Shown here piece by piece: positions 9,847-21,720 of a stretch of DNA of 64,000 bases. Position 1 is the first letter of the stretch; every line of letters starts with the position of its first letter. The notes under the pieces are model-generated. The model did no database searches, was not told where the DNA came from, and saw only the letters and a list, made by a program, of their open reading frames with translations. Position numbers and translations under genes: made by a program. Source of the DNA: Mantis religiosa (taxonomy: Eukaryota > Arthropoda > Insecta > Mantodea > Mantidae); NCBI GenBank assembly GCA_030765055.1, contig CM060958.1, positions 75,846,985-75,910,984 on the forward strand, written 5' to 3'.

Positions 9847-10576
9847 CAGTTTCCATAGATGAGTATCCTGGAATTATCCAATGGCCACTGACAAACAGCA
9901 ATGTAAAGGATACTGTAAACTCCTTGATTTCCAAATAACATAACTTCAGAGACTTTTCGTACTCGTTGATGAGGAACAAAAGCCCACCAGTGGAGACGAT
10001 ATTTATACACTTGTGTGAAAGTTATGACATCCAGCTCTGTTGTATAGGTGTAAGACAGCAGAAACTGGCCACATCTTGACAGTCCTAGGAACACATGACT
10101 GCCAAGCAGAAGGAAAGAAAAACGGATAAACATCATGAATGCTCAAATTAAAATTTTCTGGCAAAAACTTTCAATTTTGTTTCAGTACACTCACTTGGTA
10201 ACGACTGCTGACTCGGGCAGAACATTTCGAAGACGAATGTGATGTTCCAATGGAACCTCAGAGAAAAGGGGTAGGTTTGGTGATCGAGAGAATGGGGCAA
10301 ATTTTCCGCATATCTGCAACAGAAAAAACAGGTAAAATCCCCTTGTACCCTTGTCAATCTTCATACTTACAATAACACAGTTTTGCCTACCTCTCTGAAA
10401 TATAATTTCCGCAAGATGTGTGACGCTGGTTTTCTTTTCTTGTTAGGAGATAAATTAAATTTTGAGAGAGCATCTCTAGATAATTCCTGAGAATCTTGTG
10501 TTTCTGCCAAACAAGAAGATGCAGGAGAAGCCGAACTGTAGGACTCCTCGGAATCATAAGGAACCTCCATGTTCAT
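9847..10576 (-). CDS. DCAF15: DDB1- and CUL4-associated factor 15, 5' exons (partial)
   Basis: Three minus-strand exons: 10391-10576 (62 codons, ATG at 10576), 10195-10313 and 9847-10098, joined in frame by introns of 77 bp (GTAGGC...TTGCAG) and 96 bp (GTGAGT...TTGGCAG). Phases agree (0, then 2). Exon 1 encodes an acidic Ser-rich N-terminus and SHILRKLYFRE. Exon 3 encodes HVFLGLSRCGQFLLSYT, YRLHWWAFVPHQRVRKVSEV and YIAVCQWPLDNSRILIYG. This aligns well with human DCAF15 around its N-terminal 'HIFLGFSKCGRYVLSYT' region. DCAF15 is the substrate receptor of a nuclear CRL4 ubiquitin ligase bound through DDB1 and DDA1 (family knowledge). Exon 3 ends in a donor (CTG|GTAGGA, phase 2). The remaining roughly two-thirds must lie further left, beyond a TE-filled intron or outside the window. 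The identification is confident; exact exon 1 boundaries less so. Confidence 0.85.
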
Positions 10577-12135
10577 GCTTAATTTTTGCTAATAACTTAA
10601 TGATCACAGGATTAATCACTTTTTTGTTATACTACTACAACAATAAAACAAATGACTGCCAATTATATTCCACGCCATCTTTTCTTGACGGCTAGGTAAC
10701 CCTGTTTGAAAACCACACAGGAACCTTTTGGCTTTACATTATATGCCGGTGCAACTTACAGCTGTTGACTGTGATTACGGGTGTTACAGTCACAGATCAC
10801 CTACATGAAACTACGTAGGTGGCGCTTAGTGTGTAGTATTCATAATCTAACCAAACAAATAGATCAAATGTCACAAACAGTCGCTAAACAACAATCTTGC
10901 AAACATAATGAATTAACCTCATGTATTTATCTTTAAGGCTCATACGCACAGAAAACCATGTTTCTGCATAAGCGTCGGCATACCTGCTGTTCTATTAAGA
11001 ATAAGAATACTGTCCTCCACAGGAGAGATAGTACCGACGCCTGAGACGCAGGGGGTTGAGGAAGGTTCCCACACCCTCCCTTACACAGGTTTATGACACC
11101 CCATGTCAGTACAGTTACAGACCAGTCAAAAACATTCTGACGGCTTCTACTTTTGTGAATGAATCTTCTCAGTTTTAGTGTACAGAGTGAATATGGCGCA
11201 TGATTTTTAAGGGTCTACTCCTTGTGTAGCACGCGTTCTCTGTCACACACATTCGCTGTCCTTGTCCTACTGTGTAAGGCAGCACAAACCTTCCAGGGAC
11301 CTTCTTTGCGTTGCTGGACAGTAGTAATGAAAGCAACCGCTTTCCTCCGCTTACAGAGGCGACTCTTTCTGCTTTGAGTAAATTATTCCCGGTAGAGCAT
11401 CCAGCCCCGTTGATCTTTGTTCCCCTGGTGGTCAGATGAATTCTCGAATGCTATTCGTGCTCGAAGGCGTGTTCTTAGGATTTTCCAGCGCTTTTTAGAT
11501 TTTCCAACCCATACTGAATAACCTGATCCATTACAAGAAACGGTGTCCCAATACTAAATAAATAATTAAACATAGAAAACGTACACAATGAAATAAGTTC
11601 TTATGATCTAATCAACATACACCTTCCATCGTTGCATAGAATAAGTTCCGGCACGCGGCCTAAAAATCTACCTACATGCTAATCGCCAGGCTAAACGCTA
11701 CTGCAGAAACTGTTTTATTTGACAAAGCTAACACATTTGGTAGAACTTTCGCACAACTATCTAGCATAGTTAACTCTAGACCTAAGTTCTTCCCCATTTA
11801 GATGATATCTCAAGATTTCTCGTTTCATTTTGCAAATGTTGAAGGTTAAATCTGTTTCTCACCATGGCGGAATTATTATAAGATGCTCTTTAATCTTCGC
11901 GACCAACAGCACCAGTACCGGAAGGTATCCAAATGATGGAGATGGGTGTACTCAAATGTTCTAAGTTGCATGTTGAAATCCTTTATGCGACAAAATTTTG
12001 TAAATAATAAATTTCCTTAAATCTGATTTATTAATTTTTTTATTTGCATAGAGCGATAATTAATTTTTTTAATTGTGTATATGTAATTGATTTATAAGAA
12101 GTCAAATTCCTTTTGACACAGCTTAGACCCAGTCG
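10577..12135. other. Upstream region of DCAF15; promoter not resolved
   Basis: Contains the presumed 5' UTR and promoter of the minus-strand DCAF15 gene. The ATG at 10576 has an A at -3. There is no clear TATA box at a sensible distance. The 10730-11500 part is less AT-rich than its surroundings and contains scattered CpG, compatible with a housekeeping promoter, but I see no defined element. No other gene could be supported up to the LINE tail near 12140. Confidence 0.35.
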
Positions 12136-12362
12136 GTGCGTGAAATTTATTTATTTTATTTATTTAGCATTTAATTTCTCTACAGAAATATTTGCTTTTT
12201 CAAGATACAGTACAACCAATACAAACTAGAAATTCAGAAAATACAGAATTAATTCTGCATGCAATAATCAGATTAAATTGTATTAATGTCAACAAATACA
12301 GAAAACTTACATGAATTGTCAACCATTAGTATCATAAAATTATTCTCATGTAATCATTTACT

Positions 12363-15300
12363 CTACTTAATCTGGTGTCTAAAATATTCAAAGAACTCTT
12401 GAGTACTATAGAAGCACTGATTTATTAAAAATGATTTCACATCTCTTCTGAATCTTTTCTGATCATTGTTTTTGATTTTCTTTAAGATTAAGTTGTACAT
12501 GTGAACCCCTTTATGAAGTACTGAGTTAAGTTTTTTATTTGATCTTAATCCCGGTATATGTAATTTAGTATTATTCCTAGTATAATGTTCATGAATAGTG
12601 TTATTTGTTTGAAAATATTGTATGTTGTTGTTTATAAAGCATACGGTTTCTAAGATATACAGACATGGCAGAGTTAGTATATTATTTTCCTTAAAATATT
12701 TCATACAATGAGTCCCTTTACTTAGATTAAACATTCTTCTTATTATTTTCTTTTGTGTTACAAATAAATCTTTTATTTCGGTAGCTGATCCCCAGATAAA
12801 GATACCATATGCAAGATAAGACTGCACATATGAATAGTAAATCAGCTTTAATGTTTGTGTATTACAAATTTTCCTTAGCACTGATATTATGTAGTGGGCT
12901 TTATTAATTTTTGCAGTAATATACTGAATATGCGACTTCCAGCTTAAAAATTTGTCAATAATTACCCCCCAAAATGTTGTTTCATTGGTATATTTTATTA
13001 CCTCATTGCCAAAAGCGATTACAGGAGCTATATTAGCTTCATTTCTATTTGATAGTGAAATATGCATACTTTGTGTCTTTTTAATATTAAGTAGTAATTT
13101 ATTATTAGTTAGCCAATGCATCATATTTTTCATCACAGTATTAGCATAATGTTGCAATTCAGAATTATTGCAGCCTCTGATTATTATATTAGTGTCAGCA
13201 GCATATAGAATAGTTTCTGCATGGGGAATATTAAGTGGGAGTTCATTAATATATACTAGAAAAAGCAGTGGTCCCAGGATAGAACCCTGTGGAACCCCAC
13301 ATCTCACAATTTCAATATTGGAATTAATATTATGACCATTTAATTCATTATTAACTACAGTATACAGTCTTCTACCCTCAAGGTAGGATTCAAACCAATT
13401 ATGAGATACCTCTCATACCATAGGCTTCAAGTTTGGATAATAGAATATTATGGTCAACCAAATCAAATGCCTTAGACAAATCCATAAAAATCCCAATAGT
13501 ATAATTATTTGCCTCAAACCCTTCTAATGTTTGTTTCATAAAGGTGTATAGTGCATTAGAAATTGATTTATTTTTCCTAAATCCAGTTTGTTTATCACTG
13601 AATACATATTTTTCAAGAAAAGGAGAAATCCTGTTGAACATAACAGTTTCCAAGATTTTTGAAAACACCGATTGAACTGAAATAGGTCTATAATTATCAA
13701 CATTTTTTGTATATCCCTTCTTAAATACTGGTACAACTTTTATTAATTTTAAGACATTAGGAAATTTGCCTGTTGATATAGAACAATTACATATATCCAT
13801 TACTGGTGCTACTATATATTCTTTGCAAGATTTGATTATACACTATGGTACGTCATCAAATCCAGCAGAGAATTTGTTCTTTTTTGAATGTATTATTTTA
13901 AGAATCTCCTCACAAGTTACTGGTTTGAGAAATACACTTTTATCGTTTCTGATTAATTTGATAGGAGTATTTGTTATATTGGGATGAGTCAAAGGTACTC
14001 TATCAGCAACACTAATAAAGTGTTTATTAAGGATATTTAATACCTCAGCAGGATTATATAATTTTTTATTATCAACTATTAAAGTAATTTTGTCTCTAGT
14101 TCTGACCATGTTGTTAGTGCTTTCATTTTTTACTATATTCCAGATAGTCTTATTTTTATTCGACGAATTTGAAATGCAAGTATCTATATATTGCTTTTTT
14201 GCAGCTTTTATTACCTTATTATATATTTGCTTATAATTCTTATGATATTCTATAAATGCTTCAGTTTTGTTTACTTTGCTCAACTGATTTAGATAGCGTT
14301 TTCTTTTGCTAGAAATAATAATTCCCTTTGTTATCCATTTCTTCCTTTTACTAGTTTGCCTCTGTTTAACAACTGTATAAGGAAAAGCTGTATTAAAATT
14401 ATGCAAAAACGTCAGTAAAATTTTTTGCAATTTTTCATCTATTCTGTTTTCATTGTACACATCAGTCCAGTCTTCAAGGTTTAAGAGCGTATTGAAATAT
14501 TGAATATTTGCAGTAGAAAATACCCTTTTATAACATGTTTGGAGAGTTATTTTAGCATTCTTAGTCCTAAAATTTCTTAAATTAGATACAATAGCATTAT
14601 GATCTGAGTAGCCAGTGTTAATATTCTCCAGCTTGACAGTAATGATAGATTTGTCTAGAATTATAACATCAATTGCGTATTTGACTGGAAAGTTAATCTT
14701 GTGGGGTTACTAATTACATTTGAGAGATTGAACAATGCTAGTGAGTTTTTTTAATTTATGTACTGATGGGTTGTCTTTTAAGAAGTCAACATTAAAGTCT
14801 CCACATATAAAGATTTGTCGAGAGTGTTTTTGGAGTGTATTAATCAAACTCTCAAGTTTATCTAAGAAAGTAGCATAACACCCATTTGGAGAGCGATAGA
14901 TACATACAATAAGTAATTTTAGTTCCTGTATATCAATTATAGAGTGTTCAAATATCAGTTCTTCATTTAGCATATTGGTTTTTAAATACCTCTTATATTT
15001 GATTCCTTTTTACTGCAATCATGGTACCCCCATGTGTGTAGTTTTCCCTACAGAACAAGTCTGCAACTATAAAGTTTGAAAAGATATGCGAATCTAGGCT
15101 AATGCAGGTTTTTTAATCCAATGTTCTGTAAAACAACATACCTGTATATTTTCCATTGAGTTTAAGAAAATTTCAATTTCAAGAAGCTAATTGCCAAGGG
15201 ACTGTACATTATGATACAATATACTTAAGTCATTTGTATCTGTTATTTTGCTAATACTTGACTCATATTTTGCATGACAATACATTCTGCAGTCATCATT

Positions 15301-15444
15301 TAATTTGTTATAATTTCTTATTTGTTTGGAATCCTTATTTTCTTTATATTTTACTCTGCCAAAATTATTATTAATATTAGATATTGCTCTTAACTTTATA
15401 AGATCACAACTTCCATTTAATATGAGTTTTTTGGTTTGCAGCAT
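12363..15444 (-). pseudogene. CR1-like LINE ORF2: endonuclease and reverse transcriptase
   Basis: Reading leftward: endonuclease start (LSILYHNVQSLGN near 15200), a TEHW block near 15115 containing a catalytic Glu, IFICGDFNVD near 14800, the RT leader 13843-14460, then VDNYRPISVQSVFSKILE and KQTGFRKNKS (13570-13710), FMDLSKAFDLVDH (about 13450-13490), GVPQGSILGPLLFLVYINEL (about 13245-13305), and the C-terminal domain to 12363. The catalytic YADD box reads YAADT, so the first metal-binding Asp is lost. Frameshifts or stops occur near 13310-13400, 13840, 14465-14710 and 15000-15190. The frame from 13307 to 12363 is 314 residues long, so decay is moderate. Confidence 0.85.
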
Positions 15445-15475
15445 GCAATGTATTTATTAAACAATTTACCAATAA

Positions 15476-16357
15476 TTAGTGACCCCTTCTATTTAAGTGA
15501 AGTCCATCTCTCCCAAGATCCCTATCTGTGATCCATGAGTTTCCGTCAATAAATATACAGTTCTTTTGTTCACACACCCATTCTAACACAGAATTTATTG
15601 CATCAATGTATCGGGGGTCTTCGTCCCGACGTCTCAACCTTCCACTGATACACACCTTTACTCGAGGGAATAGTTCATTAATCACTTCCACAAGCTGTTC
15701 CATTTTCTCCATAATCTCATTTGGATCCTTTGCTGTAATGATATTATTTGTTCCTGCATGAATTATTATAACATCAGGGTCGTCTTTATTCTCTAAAAGT
15801 TCCCGCTTCAGGTGTTGAATTTTTGCACCAGTATAGCAATACACTGTAGCTTCTTCGTCTATAAATTTGTCAGTATACCTCACTAGCGAATCACCGATCA
15901 CAATTGCCGTTTTTTTATCGTACATTGTTTCATCTGATCGAAATATCGACGCACTTCCATCTTCGAATTCCCTCGCTGCATTGAAATTCTTTGTCCCAGA
16001 TACCGGTGAGCTTCGATCATCATACTCCCTCGCTGCGTAGTATCTCTTTGTTTCTAAAACGCCGGTCTCATTTTCTATTCCAGCTTCTTTCAGGACATCA
16101 CAGCTGTTGTTTGAGTCGATTCCTTCGTTGGTATTCTGCATGCTTCTGTTCTCAGAGTACAGGTCATTCCTTTTCACCACTTTGTTAATATTTCGACTAA
16201 CCTTTACATCCCTTGCACTTAGGTTATTATTCACGGGCGTGTTTTCATCATTCTCTCTTCTATCCTTACTGCTACCTATGTAATTTTGCTTCAGTTGTTT
16301 ATTTTCTTCCATTAGGCGTTCTATTTCACATCGTGCTTCCTTCAAATCTCTATTAAT
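15476..16357 (-). pseudogene. CR1-like LINE ORF1: coiled coil plus SGNH esterase
   Basis: About 290 residues open. The N-terminus is charged and helical (EIERLMEENKQLKQ), a short coiled coil. The C-terminal half is an SGNH/GDSL hydrolase fold: AIVIGDSLVRYTDKF (nucleophile Ser, block I), IIIHAGTNNI (block III Asn) and GRDGLHLNRRGH (block V Asp and His). All four diagnostic blocks are present. Such esterase ORF1 proteins are known from CR1 and L2 elements, where they bind RNA and membranes or nucleic acid (family knowledge). No in-frame ATG exists before about 16316 (Met of MEENKQ), and a stop lies just upstream of 16357, so the true N-terminus is lost or starts there. Almost no decay is visible within it. 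Confidence 0.8.
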
Positions 16358-16807
16358 TATTTCTCATCTCACGATCGTGGTCTGGGATTAATGCGTTCTT
16401 TTAGGATCAGTTTGCTAAAATCATGACGCAGATGCTTTCCCGTACATAATTTACTTTAAATCATTTATTATGCACTATAACACAAAATATTTTACTCTTC
16501 TATGCACCACTCCGTTGACTATAAACCTTATGCTCTCTGAGCGTCTCTAAGAATATTCTTATTTTTCCGTCTCCTTAATAACTGTACGTTTGTACACACA
16601 TTCAACATTCATAGCCTACTATGTTTTGCATGTTTATCTGTCACTCGCTGGTTATACTCTTTAACACACAATAAAAACATTTTAACAATTTTTAATATTT
16701 TAAATCTTAAACGACACTAAAATAATGTAAACAATATCATCAAGTCTACAAATAATATTTATGTTCTGGAGCTACTGAAAACCACTGTTTCAGAACTCAC
16801 CATCATA

Positions 16808-18000
16808 TACGAGGCCTGTCCGTAATATAAGGTCTCAAATTTTATTTAATATAGAGAACATGTTTATTGTCATTGAATGTTACATTGATGTACAGGCAAA
16901 ACTCACAGCTACTTTTCAACGTAATCGCCATTGCGATCGATGCACGTTTGCATGCGCTGTAGCAGCTTTTATATACCCTTTCATAGCACTCTCCCGCCAA
17001 GTTGCGCAGGTAGCTCTCAACCTCGTTTTGCAAATTATCGTCGGTCTGGAAATGTGTTTGAGTTCAACTCAGGAAACAGATGATAAACATTAGGTGCTAA
17101 GTCTGTACTGTAGAGGGGGGGGGGGGGGCGTGGGGATGTCCCATCCGAACTGGACCAGGAGATCAGCCGTTGCATGTGCAGTACGGGGACGAGCGTTTTC
17201 GCGATGAAAAATCACTCCCTTCGTCATCATTCCCCTCCTTCGATTTTGAATGGCACTTGGCAATTTTTTTAAAGTCTCAAGGTAGCTAGCGGCGTTTATT
17301 GTTGTGCCGGTAGGCATAAACTCGTACAACAACACGCCTTTTCTGTCCCAAAACACACTGGCCATCGCTTTGCTGGCAGAAAATGTCTGTTTGAACTTAA
17401 GCGACTTCGGCGAATTCGAATGCCGTCACTGACGAGAACGTTCTTTAGTTTCTGGTGTTGTGTAGTGCACCCACGTGACAAATGAATCCAACAATTCCTC
17501 GTCCTGTTCTGCATTGCGCTCCAGGAATCGGTGGACCGGTTCAACACGTTGCCGTTTATGGTCTTCGGTGAGCATTTTGGGGACCCACCTCGCACACACC
17601 TTGCGATAATGTAAATGTTCGGTCGAAATCTTGTCAATCGTAGTCTTACTGACTTCAGGGATACGTTTGCACAGCTCACGAACTATCACACGCCGATCTT
17701 TAACCATTTCTTGCGACAATTTTGCAATTGTTTCGGCTGAAACCGAAGGACGACCAGAACGCTGTTCATCACGTACGTCTGTAAGTCAGTCTTTGAGTTC
17801 TCTGAGCAACTTTCGCACGTTTGAATGTCCATAGACCTGGCATAACTGACGATGAATTTTAGTGGGGGTAGTGCCCTTGGCACTCAAATACGGATCACTG
17901 CAAGCAACTCGCACTTGGCGGCGGAAGTGATAGGAAGCTCCATCGCAAACGGCTGCCCAGACAAGACTAATGTTTGCAACGGGTTCGTTGTGGTGGGGAT
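16808..18000 (-). mobile_element. Mariner remnant (Mariner-1)
   Basis: The left TIR starts TACGAGGCCTGTCCGTAATATA at the TA 16808-16809. The transposase coding region runs on the minus strand and starts at about 17943. No matching right TIR is visible beyond 17950; at about 18000-18060 the sequence changes to something unrelated, so the 5' end is lost or diverged. A 14-bp G run (about 17115-17128) interrupts the coding region. Confidence 0.8.
16893..17943 (-). pseudogene. Mariner transposase, frameshifted
   Basis: The ATG at 17943 gives MELPITSAAKCELLAVIRI and then a stop. After that, frames alternate: PTKIHRQLCQVYGHSNVRK, SGRPSVSAETIAKL, then the long block EHLHYRKVCARWVPKMLTED (about 17585-17620), WVHYTTPETKERSRQ, ASVFWDRKGVLLYEFMP (second catalytic Asp region WD), TINAASYLETLKKL, and near the end QNEVESYLRNLAGECYERVY (about 16960-17030). 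The motifs and order are those of a mariner (IS630-Tc1 superfamily) DD34D transposase. At least five frameshifts or stops make it dead. The first catalytic Asp block (GDETW in the family) is damaged (FVTWVHY). Confidence 0.85.
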
Positions 18001-18207
18001 TTGAAGGGATGAAACCAAGCTACACGCCAGTGTTGCCGGATCTCGCGTAATAGCCTTCCTCACGGCTCCAGCGCCTTGGGGACCTTTTTACGAACATACC
18101 TCATGCATTTTAAATTCTGAAAAGCGCTCATCTGCCATCCCACTAGGGCTCTATTTCTCTCATCTGTTTTGTTTGCAAAGTGATGGAACGAATGAATGTT
18201 AGATGTT

Positions 18208-18459
18208 GAAAATGAAATGTGTAGTGTTAATCGCACACTTTTACTATATGCGGCACCGAAGACAGTGACACTAATGATACGTGAGATGAATATGGAGCAC
18301 CGGTGGAATAAGATGGTGTGTAAACCGGAAATCACAAAGAAAAACCACCCCATTGCCCTGTTTTCCACCACAACTCTCAATTTAAGGTTCCTTGGGACCA
18401 AATGCGGGCCACCTTGGTGAGAGTCGAGCGGTCTAAGCACTCAGCCATGGTGTGGCCCT
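18208..18459 (-). repeat. tRNA-derived SINE-B, diverged copy
   Basis: On the minus strand: GGCCACACCATGGCTGAGTG (A-box region), a B-box-like GCATTTGGTCCCAAGG, then a body ending ...ACACTACACATTTCAT. It aligns along its whole length with the SINE at 33372-33620, where the promoter boxes are better conserved. This copy is older. Target duplications were not identified. Confidence 0.7.
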
Positions 18460-18965
18460 CGTTACATTTTGGATGTCAGATGATGTGGTGGCTGGAAACT
18501 CACAACCTTCCGAATAACCTCCATTGCGGTTTTCGACGATACATGTGAAGCCGTTGTCTAAAGATAGCCCCAAGCAAGGTTTCATTTTGAGTTTTAAATA
18601 TTAATTAAAATTTAATAAATTATAGAACAGCTGTTTAATAAAATGTAGCTGTAATTAGTGATAAAACAAAGATACACGCAGATAAAAATGTGAAATAGCA
18701 TATATAACTTCTATGAAAATATGATCGTAAAAAGGTCGACTATTATAGCAGGGAAAGACAGGTAGTGGCGGTGTGACGTCAGTTACATCAGCTCTAACCA
18801 CCAAATATGCCCCAGAACGAAAGGCAGGTTAGCGTGTGACGTCACCGCGCTGATTTCTGCTGCCCAAGAAGAAGGAAATGGTTTGATGTGTTGGGATTCC
18901 ACCAGCGTATGAAAACCAGAAAACGCATCGGGTATTAATAATATGTACAACTTACATCTTGGGTG

Positions 18966-19109
18966 TTGTATTGTATTTATTTCATCCTTTGGAACATAAT
19001 ACATATGTTATAGGACACGTCAGTTCAAGATACAAACATAAATATAAAAAGTTACATAAGACTAAAAACTGTAACAGTTACAGGATCCAACAAAAGTGTA
19101 AAGTAGAAA

Positions 19110-19148
<39 letters not shown>

Positions 19149-19640
19149 TCAATAGATTGTTGGTAAAATTTCTGACATAGTCAATTTTTCATCATTAATA
19201 CTAATTGTACATAGTCAATTCTACAACATTAGAATCTAATTTACAGAAACTAATTTACATAGTCAATTACAGCATTAGAAACTAATTCTACAAATGATCC
19301 CTTAATCGGCTTAATGAACTTATCACTTTCAATTATAATTAAAGCTTGCAATGTCATAATTCATTTAAGTTATATAAACACTTATTTATGAGGAAAGCCT
19401 TTAACTTCCATTTAAACTGCTGTTTTGAGATGCTAGCTATTCATTTAATATCAGATGGCAGGTTATTGTAAAGCTTAATTCCTAGTATATGTACATCCTT
19501 TTGAGAGACAGTTTTAATTACACTATCTCAATAGTAATTCGTATTGGTTCTGGTGTTATGTTCATGTACCTGACTGTTTTAACTGGATTACACTTGTCTA
19601 CAATAAACATTATAGCTGTATAAGCATACAGAGAGTAGAT
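18966..19640 (-). mobile_element. CR1-like LINE 3' fragment
   Basis: On the minus strand the block KQQFKWKLKAFLINKCLYN (about 19370-19430) matches the C-terminus of the nearby CR1-like ORF2 (RFRRDVKSFLINQCFYS). Upstream of it GIKLYNNLPSDIK is readable near 19440-19480. The 3' UTR follows towards 18970 (GTCCTATAACATATG...). A 33-bp A run on the plus strand (about 19114-19146) lies inside this tail. The fragment is 5'-truncated and carries stops. Confidence 0.65.
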
Positions 19641-19899
19641 GGTGATTATTATTTTTTATTTATAAAGGTATCCCTGTAAGATTCTCTTGCTTTTAGATTA
19701 TACGTCATCGATTATTGTGATATTAATGCTGACTGCTTTAATTACTCAGTCACAGTTTATAAACAATTACATTTTAGCTCTGTACTATGAGAAAGTTATA
19801 AATCTTCAACTCACAGTTTTCTGAAGGTTAGGCACGTTATAAAGTTAATAAAATAAAACATAAAACAATTTTCTCTGCAAATTAGAGAGCCATTCAGAA

Positions 19900-20241
19900 C
19901 AAAATTACGTGAACATTTTCCGACACCTTCTGTTTCATTTTTATTTAAGTAGTTTATCAATGTCAGAACGTAATGTCTGGGAAATTTGTAATCGAATGCT
20001 ACATGTTAGATGATGATCGACAAGGTACTTTGGGGTTTGGACTTAGCTAATTGAATAACAGAAAAACTCGTTCGCACACATATGTCGAGCCAAACATACA
20101 CAAATGCCGTACGGCAAATGAATACAACCTCGGAAATCTGGTATGAGGGCCATTCTTGTAAAAATCAGCAAAGTCTGTCCTGTGTGTATATTTGTCCTTC
20201 AACAAATCATCACATTGTAAATTTAGCAGCTCCATTTGTTA
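19900..20241 (-). pseudogene. hAT transposase C-terminal dimerisation domain
   Basis: On the minus strand: MELLNLQCDDLLKDKY, then FYKNGPHTRFPRLYSFAVRH and LCMFGSTYVCERVF. This is the hAT C-terminal dimerisation signature (family pattern 'FGSTYxCExxFS'), as in GTF2IRD2/ZBED-type hAT proteins. After a stop, the shifted frame gives SIRLQISQTLRSDIDKLLK, matching the end of the family. It is broken and lacks the DDE part. It could be a domesticated gene exon, but the stops right after the motif argue against that. Confidence 0.75.
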
Positions 20242-20259
20242 CGTGGCAGCTACATTGTT

Positions 20260-21390
20260 GTCATCGAGTGCGCTACACCTGACTGAACCTCATATTCTGA
20301 ACTCACAGCGCCATTTATATATGCAACTTTTACTACACGGCTCTTGCCTGACATCACACGAATTGCAGGCCTCATTCCCGGCTGGAATACTTCACAACTC
20401 TCGAAGCTCTCTTCCTCTGATTATAGAGAAGGAAACACTTCGCATTGTCTAGGAGAAAATTTTCCGGCGACGAAGAAATATTCCTATGAACGGTGCGTAA
20501 ATAACCTTACCACAAATGTCTTTATTGTGTTTTAGAATAAAGAGGTGTCTTTAACAAGTAAGGGAAGTATTATTTCATGAACAACGGTGAGATAAAAAAT
20601 CAATCCAAAACCACAACTGGGAAATTAATCATAAATACCCGTCAATTTACGCTAGGCTGGTAATAGAGGAAAGAAAGCAAAAAAATCTATCTCAAAATTG
20701 GCATCACAACGTGAACAATAAAAAATTCATCAAGTCGAATTGGCTCAACTTAATTTTAAGAAAGAACTCTTATCAAATCGGCGTCCCAAGTGAGGCCAAT
20801 TAAGATTCCTATCACGCTTCACTGGAGACTACTCTGTATGAATGATTCATGAATGTATTCATGAAGAACTGTCAAACCCTGGGCATATTTTTAGTCTTAC
20901 AAAAGACTTATCATGTGTTGGCATACACTCCAGACGCCTGAAATATAATGGACTCCTACCAATTTTACTTCAGGAGTTTATGTAAAAACGCAGTTTCCAA
21001 GTAAGGGTAGGCTCAGTGATCTAAAACCTTTTTGTTTTGGAGAACGAAGTGCCTCAGGTTCAGATTAGGTGTTATAATATTTGCTATTGCTATTTATTGC
21101 TTCAGCAGTTTCGTCATATCTATTAGTATACTTTGCCATCTATTGCACTTCAGGTAGTACGTTTTTAGCAGCATTTAATACACTGTTAAAACAACCTACG
21201 TGATTGGATTTATAAAAATGGGTTTCGTTTCAGGACTTAGAAAGCAAACTACGTTAACTCTGGCAGTAGAAGATGATTATCACCTTCACTCCGATTCTAT
21301 TCAGATTTACTTCCTTGTGCAGGTTAGACGATGTTCATATGGTTCACGTTTAAATGGAAGCTTAGCAATTCATCGCATATAGAACAGCTG
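20260..21390. other. No gene recognised
   Basis: AT-rich sequence with short open frames only. I see no splice-compatible coding stretch, tRNA or recognisable repeat here. Confidence 0.5.
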
Positions 21391-21394
21391 AAAG

Positions 21395-21720
21395 TACGAT
21401 GTGCCGTTCTGTAAACATCTTGCGGGTATTAAATGACAAATCATGGGAACCGGATAAGGCAGTTTTGCAGGAAATGTATCGCGCACTGATCATATCTAAA
21501 TTAGACTATGAATGTATTGTATATCATTCAGCAAGTCTATCGGGCAAAAGTTCATAAATGCTCCATCCCCATGGATATTGGAGCTTTTCAAACTAGCTCG
21601 GTTGTCAACTTTTGTAACGAATCAGCAGAATCTTCATTACAATCTAGAAGTTACGTTCGACTAGGAAATTATTCCTATGTGCTAAAATGTATGCCTATAT
21701 GCCCAAAGTTTGGTCCTTTT
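21395..21720 (+). pseudogene. Jockey-like LINE RT thumb fragment
   Basis: Plus-strand reading gives CRSVNILRVLNDKSWEPDKA, then LQEMYRALIISKLDYECIVY and, after a frameshift, GAFQTSSVVNFCNESAESSL and SRSYVRLGNYSYVLKCMP. This is the region C-terminal of the RT catalytic core in Jockey/LOA-type LINEs (typical 'LYRALIxSKLDYGCxVY...GAFRTSP'). The match ends exactly at 21720, where a mariner TIR begins, so the mariner inserted into this LINE. I could not pick the LINE up again after 30484. Confidence 0.7.

Larger units (their letters stand above)
12140..16807 (-). mobile_element. CR1-like LINE, near full length, inactive
   Basis: Two-ORF LINE on the minus strand. ORF1 (15476-16357) has a coiled coil and an SGNH esterase domain; ORF2 (12363-15444) has an AP-type endonuclease and an RT. 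The 3' end (left) carries an (AAAT)-type short repeat at about 12144-12168, which is CR1/L2/Rex-like rather than poly-A. The right (5') end is not exactly defined; the AT-rich 16360-16807 stretch up to the mariner TIR is probably its 5' UTR plus host DNA. ORF order and the esterase ORF1 are characteristic of the CR1/L2 group. Confidence 0.75.

Noticed and set aside
9674..9979. 101-codon minus-strand frame overlapping DCAF15 exon 3
   Set aside because: Off-frame shadow; the in-frame exon with splice sites and DCAF15 similarity explains this stretch.
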